The position numbers and the translations under genes are program-made. Below are positions 38,680-49,567 of a DNA stretch of 64,000 nucleotides, in pieces. Numbering within the stretch: position 1 is the stretch's first letter; every line of letters starts with the position of its first letter. Source of the stretch: Billgrantia tianxiuensis (GTDB lineage: Bacteria > Pseudomonadota > Gammaproteobacteria > Pseudomonadales > Halomonadaceae); assembly GCF_009834345.1 (NCBI RefSeq), contig NZ_CP035042.1, positions 2,852,001-2,916,000 of the forward strand. The letters are read 5' to 3'. The notes under the pieces are model-generated. The model saw only the letters and a list, made by a program, of their open reading frames with translations, made no database searches and was not told where the DNA came from.

Positions 38680-40761
38680 TTATCGACCTCCTACCAGCGT
38701 CACGATGCGCAGTGTACGATCGTCGGGCAGTTCCGCCTGCGACATGACCACCAAGTGGCGCATGCGCCGGCGCAGGAACCGGGAAAGCAGCGGACGCAGG
38801 CTGTGCTGTACCACCAGCACCGGCGGCTCACCGCTTGCCTCATGCCGCTCCACGGCTTGCTCGGTCTGGTGCATCAAAGTTTCGGCGAGCCCAGGCTCGA
38901 GCGCACCATTGCCATTCATTGCCTGTAGCAGGACCTGCTCGAGCTGGGCGTCCAGACCGATCACGTTCAGCGTATCGCGCCCAGGGAACCATTGCTGGGT
39001 GATGGTCCGCCCCAGTGCGACCCGCACCAGCGCCGTCAGCTCGTTGATGTCCTGCTGCTGCGGTGCATGTTCGGCCAGCGTATCCAGGATGGTGCGCATG
39101 TCGCGGATAGAGACGTCCTCGTCGAGCAAGCTCTGCAGAATGCGCTGCAGAGCCGTCAGGCTGATCGCCTTGGGCACCACGTCCTCGACCAGCGACTTCT
39201 GCTCTTCGCCCAGCTTGTCGAGCAGTTTCTGCACTTCCTGCCGCCCCAGCATTTCGGCTGCGTGACGATGCAACAAGTGGTTGAGGTGAGTCGCGATCAC
39301 GGTACCGGCATCGACCACAGTGTAGCCGTAGACCTGAGCATGCTCGCGCTGCCCGCTGTCGATCCAGATGGCCGGCAGGCCGAAGGCGGGATCGGAAGTC
39401 GGGGTGCCCTGAAGCTGTCCGGTGACTTGGCCAGGATCGATGGCCAGCCATTGGCCGGGGAACGCTTCGGCACGGCCGATCTCGGCACCCTTCAGGGTGA
39501 TCACGTAGGTGTTGGCCCCCAGCTCCAGGTTGTCGCGGATATGCACCACGGCGGGTAGGAAGCCGACCTCTTGGGCGAATTTCTTGCGTACGCTCTTGAT
39601 CCTTCCCAGCAGCTCGCCGTCCTGGCGCTGGTCGACCAGCGGGATCAGCCTGTGCCCGACCTCGAGCCCCAGCGTGTCCACCAGTTGGACATCCTCCCAG
39701 CTGGCCTCGGGCGCCTCGGGCTGGGGTGGCGGTTCGGCGTTGAGCTCCTGCTCCACCAGACGCTGTTCCTTCTGACGAGTCAGCATCCAGGCCAGCCCGG
39801 CCAGCAGCCCGGTGAAGAGCAGGAAAACCAGGTTGGGCATGCCCGGCACCAGGCCCAGCAGGCCCATGACCAGCGCCGCCAGCACCATGACCTGGGGGTT
39901 GACGAACAGCTGGCTGATCATCTGTTGGCCGACGTCCTGCTCGGTATTGACGCGCGAGACGGTAACGCCGGCGGCGGTAGAAATGATCAGCGCGGGAATC
40001 TGCGCCACCAGGCCGTCGCCGATGGTCATCAGGGTATAGGTCCTGGCGGCGTCGCCGAAGCCCATGCCGTGCTGCAGCATGCCGATCAACAGCCCGCCGA
40101 TGACGTTGACCACCATGATCACCAGGCCGGCCATGGCATCGCCGCGCACGAATTTGCTGGCACCGTCCATGGAGCCGTAGAAGTCGGCTTCCTGGGCGAC
40201 TTCGGAACGCCGCTTGCGAGCGTCTTCCTCGCCGATCAGGCCAGCGTTGAGATCGGCGTCGATGGCCATCTGCTTGCCGGGCATGGCGTCGAGCATGAAG
40301 CGCGCGCCGACCTCGGCGATACGCCCCGCACCCTTGGTGATGACCATGAAGTTGATGATCACCAGGATCAGGAACACCACCAGGCCCACGGCGAAGTTAC
40401 CGCCGATGAGGAACTGGCCGAATGCCTCGATCACCTTGCCTGCGGCGTCGCCGCCCTGGTGGCCTTCCATCAGGATCACCCGGGTGGAAGCGACGTTGAG
40501 AGACAAACGCAGCAGCGTGGTGAACAGCAGGACGGCGGGGAAAGCGGCAAAATCCAGCGGCTTCTGGGTGAACATGCTGACCAGCAGCACCATGACCGCC
40601 AGCGCGATGTTGAAGGTGAAGAGCAAATCCAGCGCGAATGGCGGCAGCGGCACGACCATCATGCTCAGGATCATGATGATCAGGACGGGACCGGCCAGCA
40701 GCTTCATGCGCACGTCACCCAGCAGGTCGCGACGCCCGATGATATGACTGAGAGATTTCAT
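38680..40761 (-). CDS. flhA: Flagellar type III export gate protein
   Basis: 693 residues, normal length. About eight N-terminal transmembrane helices, the FHIPEP signature (ARFMLDAMPGKQMAID) near residue 150, and a long cytoplasmic domain forming the nonameric export ring, which docks chaperone-substrate complexes. It overlaps flhB by 4 bp and is followed by flhF after 3 bp. The intact frame contrasts with neighbouring frameshifted genes. Confidence 0.97.
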   Translation of the reverse strand: MKSLSHIIGRRDLLGDVRMKLLAGPVLIIMILSMMVVPLPPFALDLLFTFNIALAVMVLLVSMFTQKPLDFAAFPAVLLFTTLLRLSLNVASTRVILMEGHQGGDAAGKVIEAFGQFLIGGNFAVGLVVFLILVIINFMVITKGAGRIAEVGARFMLDAMPGKQMAIDADLNAGLIGEEDARKRRSEVAQEADFYGSMDGASKFVRGDAMAGLVIMVVNVIGGLLIGMLQHGMGFGDAARTYTLMTIGDGLVAQIPALIISTAAGVTVSRVNTEQDVGQQMISQLFVNPQVMVLAALVMGLLGLVPGMPNLVFLLFTGLLAGLAWMLTRQKEQRLVEQELNAEPPPQPEAPEASWEDVQLVDTLGLEVGHRLIPLVDQRQDGELLGRIKSVRKKFAQEVGFLPAVVHIRDNLELGANTYVITLKGAEIGRAEAFPGQWLAIDPGQVTGQLQGTPTSDPAFGLPAIWIDSGQREHAQVYGYTVVDAGTVIATHLNHLLHRHAAEMLGRQEVQKLLDKLGEEQKSLVEDVVPKAISLTALQRILQSLLDEDVSIRDMRTILDTLAEHAPQQQDINELTALVRVALGRTITQQWFPGRDTLNVIGLDAQLEQVLLQAMNGNGALEPGLAETLMHQTEQAVERHEASGEPPVLVVQHSLRPLLSRFLRRRMRHLVVMSQAELPDDRTLRIVTLVGGR

Positions 40762-41954
40762 CGACGCACTCCGCCGGGTCCGGCCGCACTTGGGTCAGCG
40801 GCTGCGCCGCTCGCATCGGCGGCGGGCACTTCCAGGTTCGGCGGTATAGGCAAGTTCTCGGGTGTAGGCGGCACCTCTCCCCCCTCTCGTGTTACGTGCC
40901 TGAGACGGAAGGCCCAGGCCAGGACCTCTGCCACAGCAGTGTACAGATCCAATGGGATCTCATGTTCAAGATCGACGTGATGATACAGCGCTCGCGCCAA
41001 CGGCGGAGCCTGGAGCAGCGGCACACCAGCCTCTTCACCGAGCTCGCGGATACGTGCCGCCACCATATCGGCCCCCTTCGCCACGACGCGGGGAGCCCCC
41101 ATGCGCTTCTCGTCGTACTGCAGCGCCACGGCATAGTGAGTGGGGTTGGTGATGATCACATCGGCCTCCGGCACCTTGCTCATCATGCGGCCTCGCGCCA
41201 TGGCCTGCTGCTGGGAACGAATCCGCGCCTTGACGTGAGGATCGCCCTCGGATTCCTTGTGCTCGCGCTTGACCTCGTCCTTCGACATGCGCAGCTTCTT
41301 GGCATGGCTCCAAAGCTGATAGGGCACGTCGATCAGAATCACCACCAGCAGCGTCAGCACCATCAACCCGCAGGCTTCGGCCGCCATCATCAGCGCTCGA
41401 GCCAGCGCCTGCGAGGTCGGCTGATCCATCAACGACAGGTATTCCCCGCGATGGAAATAGAGATACGCCATGCCGACCCCGCCAATCAGCGTCGACTTGG
41501 CCACCGCCTTGAACAGCTCCACCAGCGCCTGGGTGCCGAACATGCGCTTCAATCCCTTGAAAGGGTTGAGCTTCGACATCTGCGGCTTGAGTGACTTGGC
41601 CGAGACCAGCCAGCCTCCCAGCAGGGCCGGCGCAACCAGTGCCACTACCGTCAGCAGCACGAACAACGGCAGCATGGTCAGCAATGTGCGATTGGCAAGA
41701 TCGAGCACATTGCTCAGCATAGGACCGGTTTCAAAGGCCTGACGACGCTCGAACAGGAAGGCCTGTTCCATCACCAGGCCCAGTTGATCGTAGAGCAGCG
41801 CGCCCATCGACCACATGCCGACCACCCCGCCCAGTAACAGCATGAAAGTGGTCAATTCACGGGAGCGGGCGACCTGGCCCTCTTCACGCGCCTTCTCCAG
41901 GCGTCGTGGCGTGGCCTCTTCGGTCTTTTCCTGATCGCTGCTTTCGTCCGCCAT
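40758..41954 (-). CDS. flhB: Flagellar export switch protein
   Basis: 398 residues. Four transmembrane helices in the first 215 residues and a cytoplasmic domain with the autocleavage site NPTH (VIITNPTHYAVAL). Cleavage after Asn switches export from rod/hook to filament substrates. The C-terminal tail is Pro-rich. The first gene of the flhB-flhA-flhF set; a terminator separates it from cheZ. A separate FlhB C-terminal-like gene lies at 59226. Confidence 0.97.
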   Translation of the reverse strand: MADESSDQEKTEEATPRRLEKAREEGQVARSRELTTFMLLLGGVVGMWSMGALLYDQLGLVMEQAFLFERRQAFETGPMLSNVLDLANRTLLTMLPLFVLLTVVALVAPALLGGWLVSAKSLKPQMSKLNPFKGLKRMFGTQALVELFKAVAKSTLIGGVGMAYLYFHRGEYLSLMDQPTSQALARALMMAAEACGLMVLTLLVVILIDVPYQLWSHAKKLRMSKDEVKREHKESEGDPHVKARIRSQQQAMARGRMMSKVPEADVIITNPTHYAVALQYDEKRMGAPRVVAKGADMVAARIRELGEEAGVPLLQAPPLARALYHHVDLEHEIPLDLYTAVAEVLAWAFRLRHVTREGGEVPPTPENLPIPPNLEVPAADASGAAADPSAAGPGGVRR

Positions 41955-42017
41955 GGTACCCGCACAGTTCTTCTCACGCTGGCCATTGTCGCGTCAACGG
42001 CGGGTTGGCGATACGCC

Positions 42018-42063
42018 AAAAAGCGCCGATGATCGTAGTCTTATCGACTACGACCGTCGGCGC
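42018..42063 (-). terminator. Intrinsic terminator after cheY-cheZ
   Basis: A two-part stem, GCGCCGA/TCGGCGC and CGTAGTC/GACTACG, with four-base internal loops and an apical TTATC. On the minus strand it is followed by TTTTT. It lies 97 bp beyond the cheZ stop and ends the chemotaxis transcript before flhB. Confidence 0.75.
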
Positions 42064-42160
42064 GGAAACGTTCGCTGAACGAAATGTATGGTTTTCAGGT
42101 ATCAGGCAACGGGTGCCGAGCGAGGGCTCGGGCCGGGCTGCCTACGACTGACGAGGTCGC

Positions 42161-42850
42161 TCAGAAGCCCAGTTGATCGAGCAGATCATCCACCTGATCC
42201 TGGCTGGTGACGATATCCACCCCCGGCTTGATCTGCGGACCGTTGAGCAACCCTTCCTGACGACGGGCTTCGTTCTCCCACTGATCGTTGGCCTTACGCT
42301 GCATGTTCTCGCGAGCCTCGCCCTCGGGCACGTTATCGATCAGCACCTGAACCAGTTGATGCTCGATCTCGCGGATGACATCCATCATCTTCTTGATCAC
42401 CTGGCCGGTCAGGTCCTGGAAGTCCTGGGCCATCATGATCTCGAGCAGCTCCTTCTGGGTCGCCTGGGTCTTGTCGGGCACCTCGGCCAGGTAGGAGCGT
42501 GTCTGCTTGACCAGATCGCGCGCCTCGTCGAGTTCCTTGGGTTCGGCAAACCACTCCGCCCAGCGCTTGTCCAGCGACTCGGCGCCACTGCTGATGGAAT
42601 CCTGAAGCGGCTGGGCACGATCGATGGCGTTGAGCGCACGCTCGGCGGCCTGCTCGGTCATGGTCGCCACGTAGCTCAGTCGATCCCGTGCGTCGGGAAT
42701 CGCCTCAGCGGCCTTTTCGATTTCCTTGTCCAGACCCAGCTCACGCATGCTTTCACGCAGCATGCGGGTCAGTTGCCCAATACGCTGAACCAGATCCTCA
42801 CCACCGGCGCCGGGCGCTTGAGCCTGGTCAGGCTGCTCGTTTGCGCTCAT
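42161..42850 (-). CDS. cheZ: CheY-P phosphatase
   Basis: 229 residues. The catalytic motif is [14 protein letters not shown] (Asp and Gln) near residue 140, and the C-terminal CheY-binding helix is [13 protein letters not shown]. It dephosphorylates CheY-P to reset tumbling. All-helical, no signal peptide. It follows cheY by 39 bp as in many proteobacteria and is the last gene of this chemotaxis unit. Confidence 0.96.
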   Translation of the reverse strand: MSANEQPDQAQAPGAGGEDLVQRIGQLTRMLRESMRELGLDKEIEKAAEAIPDARDRLSYVATMTEQAAERALNAIDRAQPLQDSISSGAESLDKRWAEWFAEPKELDEARDLVKQTRSYLAEVPDKTQATQKELLEIMMAQDFQDLTGQVIKKMMDVIREIEHQLVQVLIDNVPEGEARENMQRKANDQWENEARRQEGLLNGPQIKPGVDIVTSQDQVDDLLDQLGF

Positions 42851-42889
42851 CTCGTTATCTCCTCCGCAAGCGGGACTCGCCTGCCGGCG

Positions 42890-43279
42890 TCATTTGCCCA
42901 GTTTTTCGAAAATCTTGTTGAGCTTCTCTTCCAGGGTGGCAGCGGTGAATGGCTTCACTACGTAGCCGCTGGCTCCCGCCTGGGCGGCGGCAATGATGTT
43001 CTCCTTCTTCGCCTCGGCGGTCACCATCAGCACCGGGAGCTCCTTGAGCGCGGCATCGGCACGAATCTGCTTGAGCATCTCGAGCCCGTCGAGATTCGGC
43101 ATGTTCCAGTCCGACACCACGAATTCGAAGGAGCCGGAACGCAGCTTGGTCAAGGCTTCCTGACCATCCTCTGCCTCCTCGACGTTGGTGTAACCCAGCT
43201 CCTTCAGCAGACTGCGGACGATCCGACGCATGGTCGGAAAGTCGTCTACCACCAGGAAGCTCATGTTCTTGTCAGCCAT
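42890..43279 (-). CDS. cheY: Chemotaxis response regulator
   Basis: 129 residues. Asp57 (VVSDWNMPN) is the phosphoacceptor, with DD at 12-13, Thr in MVTAEA and Lys in VVKPF. It carries the signal from CheA to the flagellar motor, binding FliM and being reset by CheZ. Near-identical in plan to E. coli CheY. It lies 80 bp after the receptor gene at 43360. Confidence 0.97.
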   Translation of the reverse strand: MADKNMSFLVVDDFPTMRRIVRSLLKELGYTNVEEAEDGQEALTKLRSGSFEFVVSDWNMPNLDGLEMLKQIRADAALKELPVLMVTAEAKKENIIAAAQAGASGYVVKPFTAATLEEKLNKIFEKLGK

Positions 43280-43359
43280 CGGTATTCCTCTTTTCTGTCA
43301 GGCTATGATCGTCGTCAACAGCACATGGGACCGTCGTAGACTTCGTCTTATGGATGGAT

Positions 43360-45126
43360 TCAAAATTCTTCCCAGTCGCCCTCGGCCACCGCCTCGCTGC
43401 GGGACCTGTGCTTGGGCTTGGGGTCGATCTCGGCTGGCTCGCGTCCTGTCGGTCGCGCCTGGGCGCTCGGATTGGTCAGTGCAGGGACGCCAGTGCGTTG
43501 GGCTGGGGAAGTCTTGCCGCTCAGGCCGTCTTTCTCGCCCTGCCGATGGCTGTGCTCGCGCTGCGCATCGCCTGACAGGCGGAACACGGCAACGGCCTGC
43601 TCGAGACGGCTCGCCTGCTCCTCGAGAGAGGCTGCGGCAGCCGTGGCCTCCTGGACCAGCGACGCGTTCTGCTGGGTCACTTGGTCCATCTGCCCCACCG
43701 CCTGGCTCACCTGCTCGATGCCGTCGCTCTGTTCCTGCGATGCCGCCGAGATCTCGTCCATGATGTCGGTCACGCGGCGAACCGCCTTGACCACTTCGTC
43801 CATCGTCTCACCCGCCTGCTCGGCCAGGGTCGAGCCTTCCTTCACCTGAGCCACCGAGCCTTCGATGAGCTCCTTGATCTCCTTGGCTGCCGTGGCACTG
43901 CGGCTGGCAAGATTGCGCACCTCGCCGGCCACCACGGCAAAGCCACGGCCCTGCTCACCGGCTCGCGCCGCCTCCACCGAGGCATTCAGCGCCAGGATAT
44001 TGGTCTGGAAGGCAATGGAATCGATCACGCTAGTAATGTCGCTGATCTTCTGTGAGCTGGCCGAAATGCCCCCCATGGTCTTGACCACGCGATCCACCAC
44101 CTCGCCGCCACGCTCGGCGGTAGTGGAGGCATCCAGGGCCAACCCACTGGCTTGGCGTGCGTTATCGGCATTCTGACGCACCGTGGCGGTGATCTCCTCC
44201 ATGCTAGATGCGGTCTCCTCCAACGAGGCCGCCTGCTGCTCGGTACGCGAGGAAAGATCCACGTTGCCATTGGCGATCTCGCGCGTGCCGATATGGATCG
44301 AGCTGCTGCTGTCACGCACCTGGCTGACGATGCGCGTCAGGCTCTGCTGCATATTGCGCATGGCATTGAACAACGTGCCGATCTCGTTGCGGCTGCCCTC
44401 GGGAATCTTGCCGGTCAGGTCGGCCTTGGCGATGGTCTGCAGATGCTTGACAGCGGAGCCGAGCGGCCGGATCACCGTGGCACGCAGCCCCACGTAGACC
44501 AGCACCAGCACCAACGCGGCGACTAACAGCGCTGCGAGAATGACGTAGACAAAGCGATCCGACTGGGCGTGGTACTCGGCGGTCATCGCCCGGGCGTTGC
44601 TGAAGCCGTAAGCCACGAACTCGGTCATACTGCTGGCCAGGGCCGCACTCGGCTCGCTCAACTCGTTGCGCAGATTGCCGAATCCAGGCGTGTTGAGTTC
44701 GTCGAGCGCCTGATGCTGCTGGCGTACCAGGGCGAGAACCGCAGTAAAGGCCTGCTCTAGCGGCTGAGAGATCTCCTGGGCTCGCTCCGACTTGGGTGCG
44801 GCAACGAAGTTGTTGAAGCGCACCTCGGCACGCTCCATGCGATCGGCAGCGATATCGAGCTGCTCGTTAGCCTCGCCCATGCGCCCCAGCATGATCTGGT
44901 TGGAGGCAACCTCGAGACTCACCCGGGCCACGTTGAGCAGGGCGTCGGCACGGTTGATCTCGTTGAGCTGCTGCACGTTGATGCGGTCGAGATCCGCCAT
45001 GATCCGAGCCGCCTGTCGGTCGGACATGAGCGAGAGCAAAGACACTACGCCGATCAGCACGGCAAAGCTGACCAGGGCGGCAATCACGGTAGCGTGAATG
45101 CTGATGTTGCGTAACAAGCGGCTCAT
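43360..45126 (-). CDS. Methyl-accepting chemotaxis protein, Tar-like
   Basis: 588 residues. TM1 at about 10-30, a roughly 160-residue periplasmic four-helix-bundle-like ligand region, TM2 at about 190-210, HAMP, then a coiled-coil signalling domain with the hairpin tip ([31 protein letters not shown]). The C-terminus GDWEEF is a variant of the NWETF-type CheR/CheB-binding pentapeptide. Ligand unknown. It follows cheB by 64 bp. Confidence 0.93.
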   Translation of the reverse strand: MSRLLRNISIHATVIAALVSFAVLIGVVSLLSLMSDRQAARIMADLDRINVQQLNEINRADALLNVARVSLEVASNQIMLGRMGEANEQLDIAADRMERAEVRFNNFVAAPKSERAQEISQPLEQAFTAVLALVRQQHQALDELNTPGFGNLRNELSEPSAALASSMTEFVAYGFSNARAMTAEYHAQSDRFVYVILAALLVAALVLVLVYVGLRATVIRPLGSAVKHLQTIAKADLTGKIPEGSRNEIGTLFNAMRNMQQSLTRIVSQVRDSSSSIHIGTREIANGNVDLSSRTEQQAASLEETASSMEEITATVRQNADNARQASGLALDASTTAERGGEVVDRVVKTMGGISASSQKISDITSVIDSIAFQTNILALNASVEAARAGEQGRGFAVVAGEVRNLASRSATAAKEIKELIEGSVAQVKEGSTLAEQAGETMDEVVKAVRRVTDIMDEISAASQEQSDGIEQVSQAVGQMDQVTQQNASLVQEATAAAASLEEQASRLEQAVAVFRLSGDAQREHSHRQGEKDGLSGKTSPAQRTGVPALTNPSAQARPTGREPAEIDPKPKHRSRSEAVAEGDWEEF

Positions 45127-45190
45127 TCTGGCGTTCCTCGCGATGAAACAGGCACTGTGAGTAACGTTCGGTATTGTCTTGATATTGCAG

Positions 45191-46252
45191 TCAAACCCTC
45201 TGCGCGCGGCCCGATGCCGCCACTAGCGCCATCAGGCGCTCGGGTATGTCATCCAGGCTCGCCACTTCCACTGCCCCCCCCAGGGCAATGGCTTCCCGCG
45301 GCATACCGAAGACGACACAGCTTGCTTCGTCCTGAGCCAGCGTGGACGAGCCGGCCTGACGCATTTCGAGCAGGCCGGCGGCACCGTCCTTGCCCATGCC
45401 AGTCAGGATCACCCCAATGGCATTGCGGCCAGCCTGGGTGGCGGCGGAGTGAAACAGGACGTCCACCGAAGGGCGGTGCCGGTTGACCGGCGGGCCGTCG
45501 TCGAGTTTGGCGACGTAGTTCGCCCCGCTGCGCGCGAGCTTGAGGTGTGCATCGCCCGGCGCAATGTAGGCATGCCCCGGCAGCACGCGCTCACCGTCGC
45601 TGGCTTCCTTCACGGTGATGTTGCACAACCGGTTGAGGCGCTCCGCGAAGGAACGGGTAAAGCCACCTGGCATGTGCTGGGTGATCAGGATGGCGGGACT
45701 GTTGGCCGGCAACGGCTCGAGCACGCTACGGATCGCCTCGGTCCCTCCGGTGGAGGCGCCGATGATGATCAGTTTCTCGCTCGATACCAGCGGTGCTTTC
45801 AGGGTGGCTCGCGGCGCTGCCTTGTCCTGACGCGCCTGGCGAGGCCGCGATTTGGCGGCGGCCCGAATCTTCTCGGCGATGTCGTTGGCATACTCCAGCA
45901 TGCCGTTGCGTATCCCCAGCGAAGGCTTGGCGACGAAATCCAGCGCCCCCAGCTCCAGCGCGCGCAGGGTAATTTCCGAGCCGGCCTGCGTCAGCGATGA
46001 CACCATCAGTACTGGCATTGGTCGCAGGCGCATCAGGCGCTCGAGGAAATCGAGGCCATCCATGCGCGGCATCTCGACGTCCAGCGTCAACACATCGGGG
46101 TTGTGGCGCTTGATCAGGTCCCGCGCCACGAGTGGATCCGGCGCTACGGCCACTACTTCCATGTCCGGCTGCGAATTGATGATCTCGCTGAGCAGGTCAC
46201 GAATCAGTGCCGAATCATCAACGCACAACACCTTGATCCTGTTCGATCCCAA
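45191..46252 (-). CDS. cheB: Chemotaxis protein-glutamate methylesterase/deamidase
   Basis: 353 residues. The receiver domain (phosphoacceptor in [12 protein letters not shown]) is joined by a linker to the methylesterase domain, with catalytic Ser in [12 protein letters not shown], His in ITQHMPGGF and Asp in GMGKDGAAG. It removes methyl groups from receptor glutamates. A FliA-type promoter lies at 46312-46338. Unusually, cheB and cheR are separated by 218 bp that carries this promoter. Confidence 0.96.
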   Translation of the reverse strand: MGSNRIKVLCVDDSALIRDLLSEIINSQPDMEVVAVAPDPLVARDLIKRHNPDVLTLDVEMPRMDGLDFLERLMRLRPMPVLMVSSLTQAGSEITLRALELGALDFVAKPSLGIRNGMLEYANDIAEKIRAAAKSRPRQARQDKAAPRATLKAPLVSSEKLIIIGASTGGTEAIRSVLEPLPANSPAILITQHMPGGFTRSFAERLNRLCNITVKEASDGERVLPGHAYIAPGDAHLKLARSGANYVAKLDDGPPVNRHRPSVDVLFHSAATQAGRNAIGVILTGMGKDGAAGLLEMRQAGSSTLAQDEASCVVFGMPREAIALGGAVEVASLDDIPERLMALVAASGRAQRV

Positions 46253-46311
46253 GGCAAGTCTCCTGTGTCACGGGGAGTCACTGCGACCCGAGGCAAATAC
46301 GTATGTGATGG

Positions 46312-46338
46312 ACATCGGCGCAACCGGCAGAAACTTTA
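46312..46338 (-). promoter_or_regulatory. Sigma-28-type promoter upstream of cheB
   Basis: On the minus strand: -35 TAAAGTTT (perfect), 11-nt spacer, -10 GCCGATGT (six of eight). It ends 60 bp before the cheB start and could drive cheB, the receptor at 43360, cheY and cheZ. Confidence 0.75.
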
Positions 46339-46470
46339 GAGTTTTTCTCGAGCCCTGCCTGAAATGGGCTACGCCCGCCAACGTTGCAAACCCGCTTAAC
46401 AGCCTGTCGGTCTTGACTGATCGTCGCGAGAAATTCGGATTTCGCAGCAGATCAGCGTTAAGTTCGGCTG

Positions 46471-47348
46471 CTAGGCGAGGGTGTACACCGTTTGCCCCCG
46501 CAGGCGAAACACCTTACTGATGTATGAGAAGTTCTCCGAGTGGCCCGCAAACAGCAGGCCATCGGGCTTGAGCAAGGGAGCGAAGCGCTCGAGAATCCGC
46601 GCCTGGGTCTGCTTGTCGAAATAGATCATCACGTTACGGCAGAAGATGGCATCGAAGGGCCCTTGACCGACCACTGTGGTGCCAGCAGGTTCATGGAGAG
46701 AAACTCGACTATCGACGACACTTCGGGCCGTACTCTGGCCAGCCCCTCATGCTGCCCCCGCCCCTTCTGGAAGAAGCGTCTTACCCTCTCCTCGTCGAGC
46801 TTGCGTACCTGCTCGACTGGATACACACCGGCACGAGCACGCGCCAGGGCTTCGGTATCGATGTCCGTTGCCACGACACGTGCCTCCGCAGCCCGAGGAC
46901 CAAGACTCTCCTGTAGTGTCATGGCGATCGAATAGGGTTCTTCCCCAGTCGAGGCAGCCGCACTCCAGACACGCACGGGTCCACTGGACTTGCGCACGTG
47001 TTCGGCCAGTAGCGGGAAGTGGTGCATTTCCCGAAAGAAGGCCGTGAGGTTGGTCGTCAGGGCGTTGGTGAACGCTTCCCATTCCCTGGCATCGGGCTGG
47101 CGCGCGAGCCGCTCCAGATAATCGCTGAAGCGCGTCAGTCCATGATGGCGCAGGCGCTTGGCCAGGCGGCTATAGACCATCTCGCGCTTATGCTCCGCCA
47201 GCACGATGCCCGCACGCTGATAAATCAGCTGGCGTATGCGGGAGAAATCCTCATCGGTCAGGATCAGGTCACGCTCGAGGTGACCCAGCCCGGACCATTG
47301 CCCCGGCTCCATTCCAGGGCTCTGTGCCTTCGTCAAAATGTTTCCCAC
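46471..47348 (-). CDS. cheR: Chemotaxis protein methyltransferase, frameshifted as sequenced
   Basis: It methylates receptor glutamates with S-adenosylmethionine. The N-terminal helical domain and the SAM site [17 protein letters not shown] are intact; the C-terminal part ([19 protein letters not shown]) lies in another frame. One base restored at the GGGCCC site 46657-46662 makes 292 residues with a typical [14 protein letters not shown]. The start overlaps the receptor gene at 47333 by 16 bp, suggesting coupled translation. The exact missing base is uncertain between the two triplets. Confidence 0.9.
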
Positions 47349-49519
47349 TCTTCATCGGCTGATGCCTTGCTGGCTTTGTCCGCAGTCCGCGACGTGGGAA
47401 GCGGATCGTGCCGCAAGGCAGGGGGAGCGGTTCGCGAGGATGTTGCATGATCCTCCGAGACTCGCCCCTGTTCATGACTGGCTACCTGCTCAGGCCCTGC
47501 ACCGCGCAGGCGGAAGACACGGATCGCTCGGTCGAGCAGCTCTGCCTGGCGCTGCAGATCGGCGGCCGCCCGCGCGCTCTGCTGCACCCGCTCGGCGTTC
47601 TGCTGGGTGACCTGGTCCATCTCGGTGATGGCCTGGTTGATCTGGCCGATGCCACTGCTCTGCTCCTCGGAGGCCGCAGTGATCTCGCCCATGATGTCGT
47701 TGACCCGCTGCGAGGCCGCCACCACCTCGGCCATGGCGCTCTCGGCACGCTGGACCTGGCTGGCACCTTCGTGGATCTCGCTGGCGGAGCCGTCGATCAA
47801 CTGACGGATCTCCCGCGCGGCGTCCGCGCTGCGCCCCGCCAGGTTGCGCACCTCACCGGCCACCACCGCGAAGCCACGACCCTGCTCGCCCGCCCGCGCC
47901 GCTTCCACCGAGGCGTTCAGCGCCAGGATGTTGGTCTGGAAGGCGATCGAGTCGATCACGTTGATGATGTCCTTCATCTTCTCGGCGCCCGCAGTGATGC
48001 GCTCCATGGTCTGCACCACGCCATGCATCAGCTCGCCGGTATCACGCACGCGGCTGGCATTGTCCAGCGCCAGCCCGCTGGCCTGGCGGGCATTGTCGGT
48101 GTTCTGCTGCACCGTGGCGGTCATCTCCTCCATGCTGGAGGCGGTCTGCTGCAGCGAAGCGGCCTGTTGCTCGGTGCGCGACGACAAGTCCTCGTTGCCC
48201 CGGGCGATGGAGCGGCTGGCCGGGGTTACCACGTCGATGCCACGCTGCACGCTCTCGGTGGTGCTGTAGAGACTCTTGCGCATGGTATTGAGCGCTCCGA
48301 GCAAGAGACCGATTTCATCACGGGTACGGTCCGGTGAACGCACCGCCAGGTTGCCCGAAGCGACCTGCAGGGTGAAATCCACGGCACGGCGTACCGGGCG
48401 GGTGATCGCCCGCATGGTCCAGACACCCAACAGCAGCAGGAACAGGATACCGACCGAAAGCGCCACGACCTGCCCGGTGAGCATCATCGCCTGGCCACGC
48501 GCGGCATCCTCAGCCAATTGGTTGGCATAGTCGAGCTTGCCATCGATCAGTACGTTGACGTTCTGACCGATGGCATCGACCTCGGGTCTCAGCACGTCGT
48601 TGTAGGCCTCGTAGGCGGCAAAGCCGCTGCCGTCGATCAGTGCCTGCAAGGTAGGCCGGATACCGTTTTCGACAGCCACGCCGAGCCGGTCACCAAGTGC
48701 CGTCACTTCAGCCAGTTCAGTATCCTCGCCTTCGAGGAAGCTCTCCCAAGAGGCCTCAATGGTAACGATGGTGCCCTCGACCTCCTCGGCAAGCTGGTTG
48801 ATTTGCTCCATCCGCAGCGCCCTGGGGTTGCGCACTGGTCGCTCCAGGTCCGTCATCAACTGACTGAGCAGTTGGTCGATACGCTGCAGGTCGGCGATAT
48901 CCTGGACGCCGTTATTGTTGAGGTAGGCAACTCGATCTCCCGACACCTTGAGGCCGTAGAGACCGAAGGCCCCGCTGAGTACCAGCAGCAGCACCGGCAC
49001 CAGGGTCAGCATGACCAGCTTGGCGCGGATGGTATGCACGTTGAGGCGCGACAGCGTTCCCAACAGTCCGCGCCGCATGAGCTGGCCACGCTGGAAGGTC
49101 ACCCGGCGACGCCCTTCGCGCAGCTGCGAATAGGCCCGCTCCGCCGCTTCGGCAACGGCCGGCTCGACCCGTGTGCGCACCGAGGTGTAGCCTTGGCACT
49201 TCCCTTCCTCGAGAATCGGGGTGACCGTGGCCTCGACCCAGTAGTGGTCGCCATCCTTGCGCCGGTTCTTGATCACTCCCTGCCAGGAGTCGCCCCGCTT
49301 GATCGTGCTCCAGAGATCGGCAAAGGCCTCCTGCGGCATGTCGGGATGCCGGATCACATTGTGGGGCGCCCCGATCAACTCCTCATGGGAATACCCACTG
49401 ACTTCCACAAACGCCGAGTTGGCATAGGTTATCCGACCTTCGAGGTCCGTACGGGTGATGAGCAAGTGTTGATCGCTCAGCGTGTATTCACGCTGTGTTA
49501 CCGGCCGATTGTCGCGCAT
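47333..49519 (-). CDS. Aer-like PAS chemoreceptor (copy B)
   Basis: 728 residues. Residues 15-115 are an Aer-type PAS domain ([26 protein letters not shown]) that would bind FAD and sense redox or oxygen. TM helices at about 172-190 and 340-362 flank an alpha-helical region, then HAMP and the signalling coiled coil. C-terminus DEEWETF is the CheR/CheB tether. It overlaps cheR. The signalling domain is almost identical in DNA to copy A at 49568; the rest is much more diverged. Confidence 0.92.
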   Translation of the reverse strand: MRDNRPVTQREYTLSDQHLLITRTDLEGRITYANSAFVEVSGYSHEELIGAPHNVIRHPDMPQEAFADLWSTIKRGDSWQGVIKNRRKDGDHYWVEATVTPILEEGKCQGYTSVRTRVEPAVAEAAERAYSQLREGRRRVTFQRGQLMRRGLLGTLSRLNVHTIRAKLVMLTLVPVLLLVLSGAFGLYGLKVSGDRVAYLNNNGVQDIADLQRIDQLLSQLMTDLERPVRNPRALRMEQINQLAEEVEGTIVTIEASWESFLEGEDTELAEVTALGDRLGVAVENGIRPTLQALIDGSGFAAYEAYNDVLRPEVDAIGQNVNVLIDGKLDYANQLAEDAARGQAMMLTGQVVALSVGILFLLLLGVWTMRAITRPVRRAVDFTLQVASGNLAVRSPDRTRDEIGLLLGALNTMRKSLYSTTESVQRGIDVVTPASRSIARGNEDLSSRTEQQAASLQQTASSMEEMTATVQQNTDNARQASGLALDNASRVRDTGELMHGVVQTMERITAGAEKMKDIINVIDSIAFQTNILALNASVEAARAGEQGRGFAVVAGEVRNLAGRSADAAREIRQLIDGSASEIHEGASQVQRAESAMAEVVAASQRVNDIMGEITAASEEQSSGIGQINQAITEMDQVTQQNAERVQQSARAAADLQRQAELLDRAIRVFRLRGAGPEQVASHEQGRVSEDHATSSRTAPPALRHDPLPTSRTADKASKASADEEWETF
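47571..48262 (-). repeat. Near-identical receptor signalling-domain repeat, copy B
   Basis: This 692-bp stretch matches 49806-50497 collinearly (constant offset 2235, no indels) with under ten substitutions that I could find. It includes the methylation helix and hairpin tip. Confidence 0.85.
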
Positions 49520-49567
49520 CGTTATTATCCTTCTTCGCCCCGGGTCAGTTACGCATGTCGCTCATGG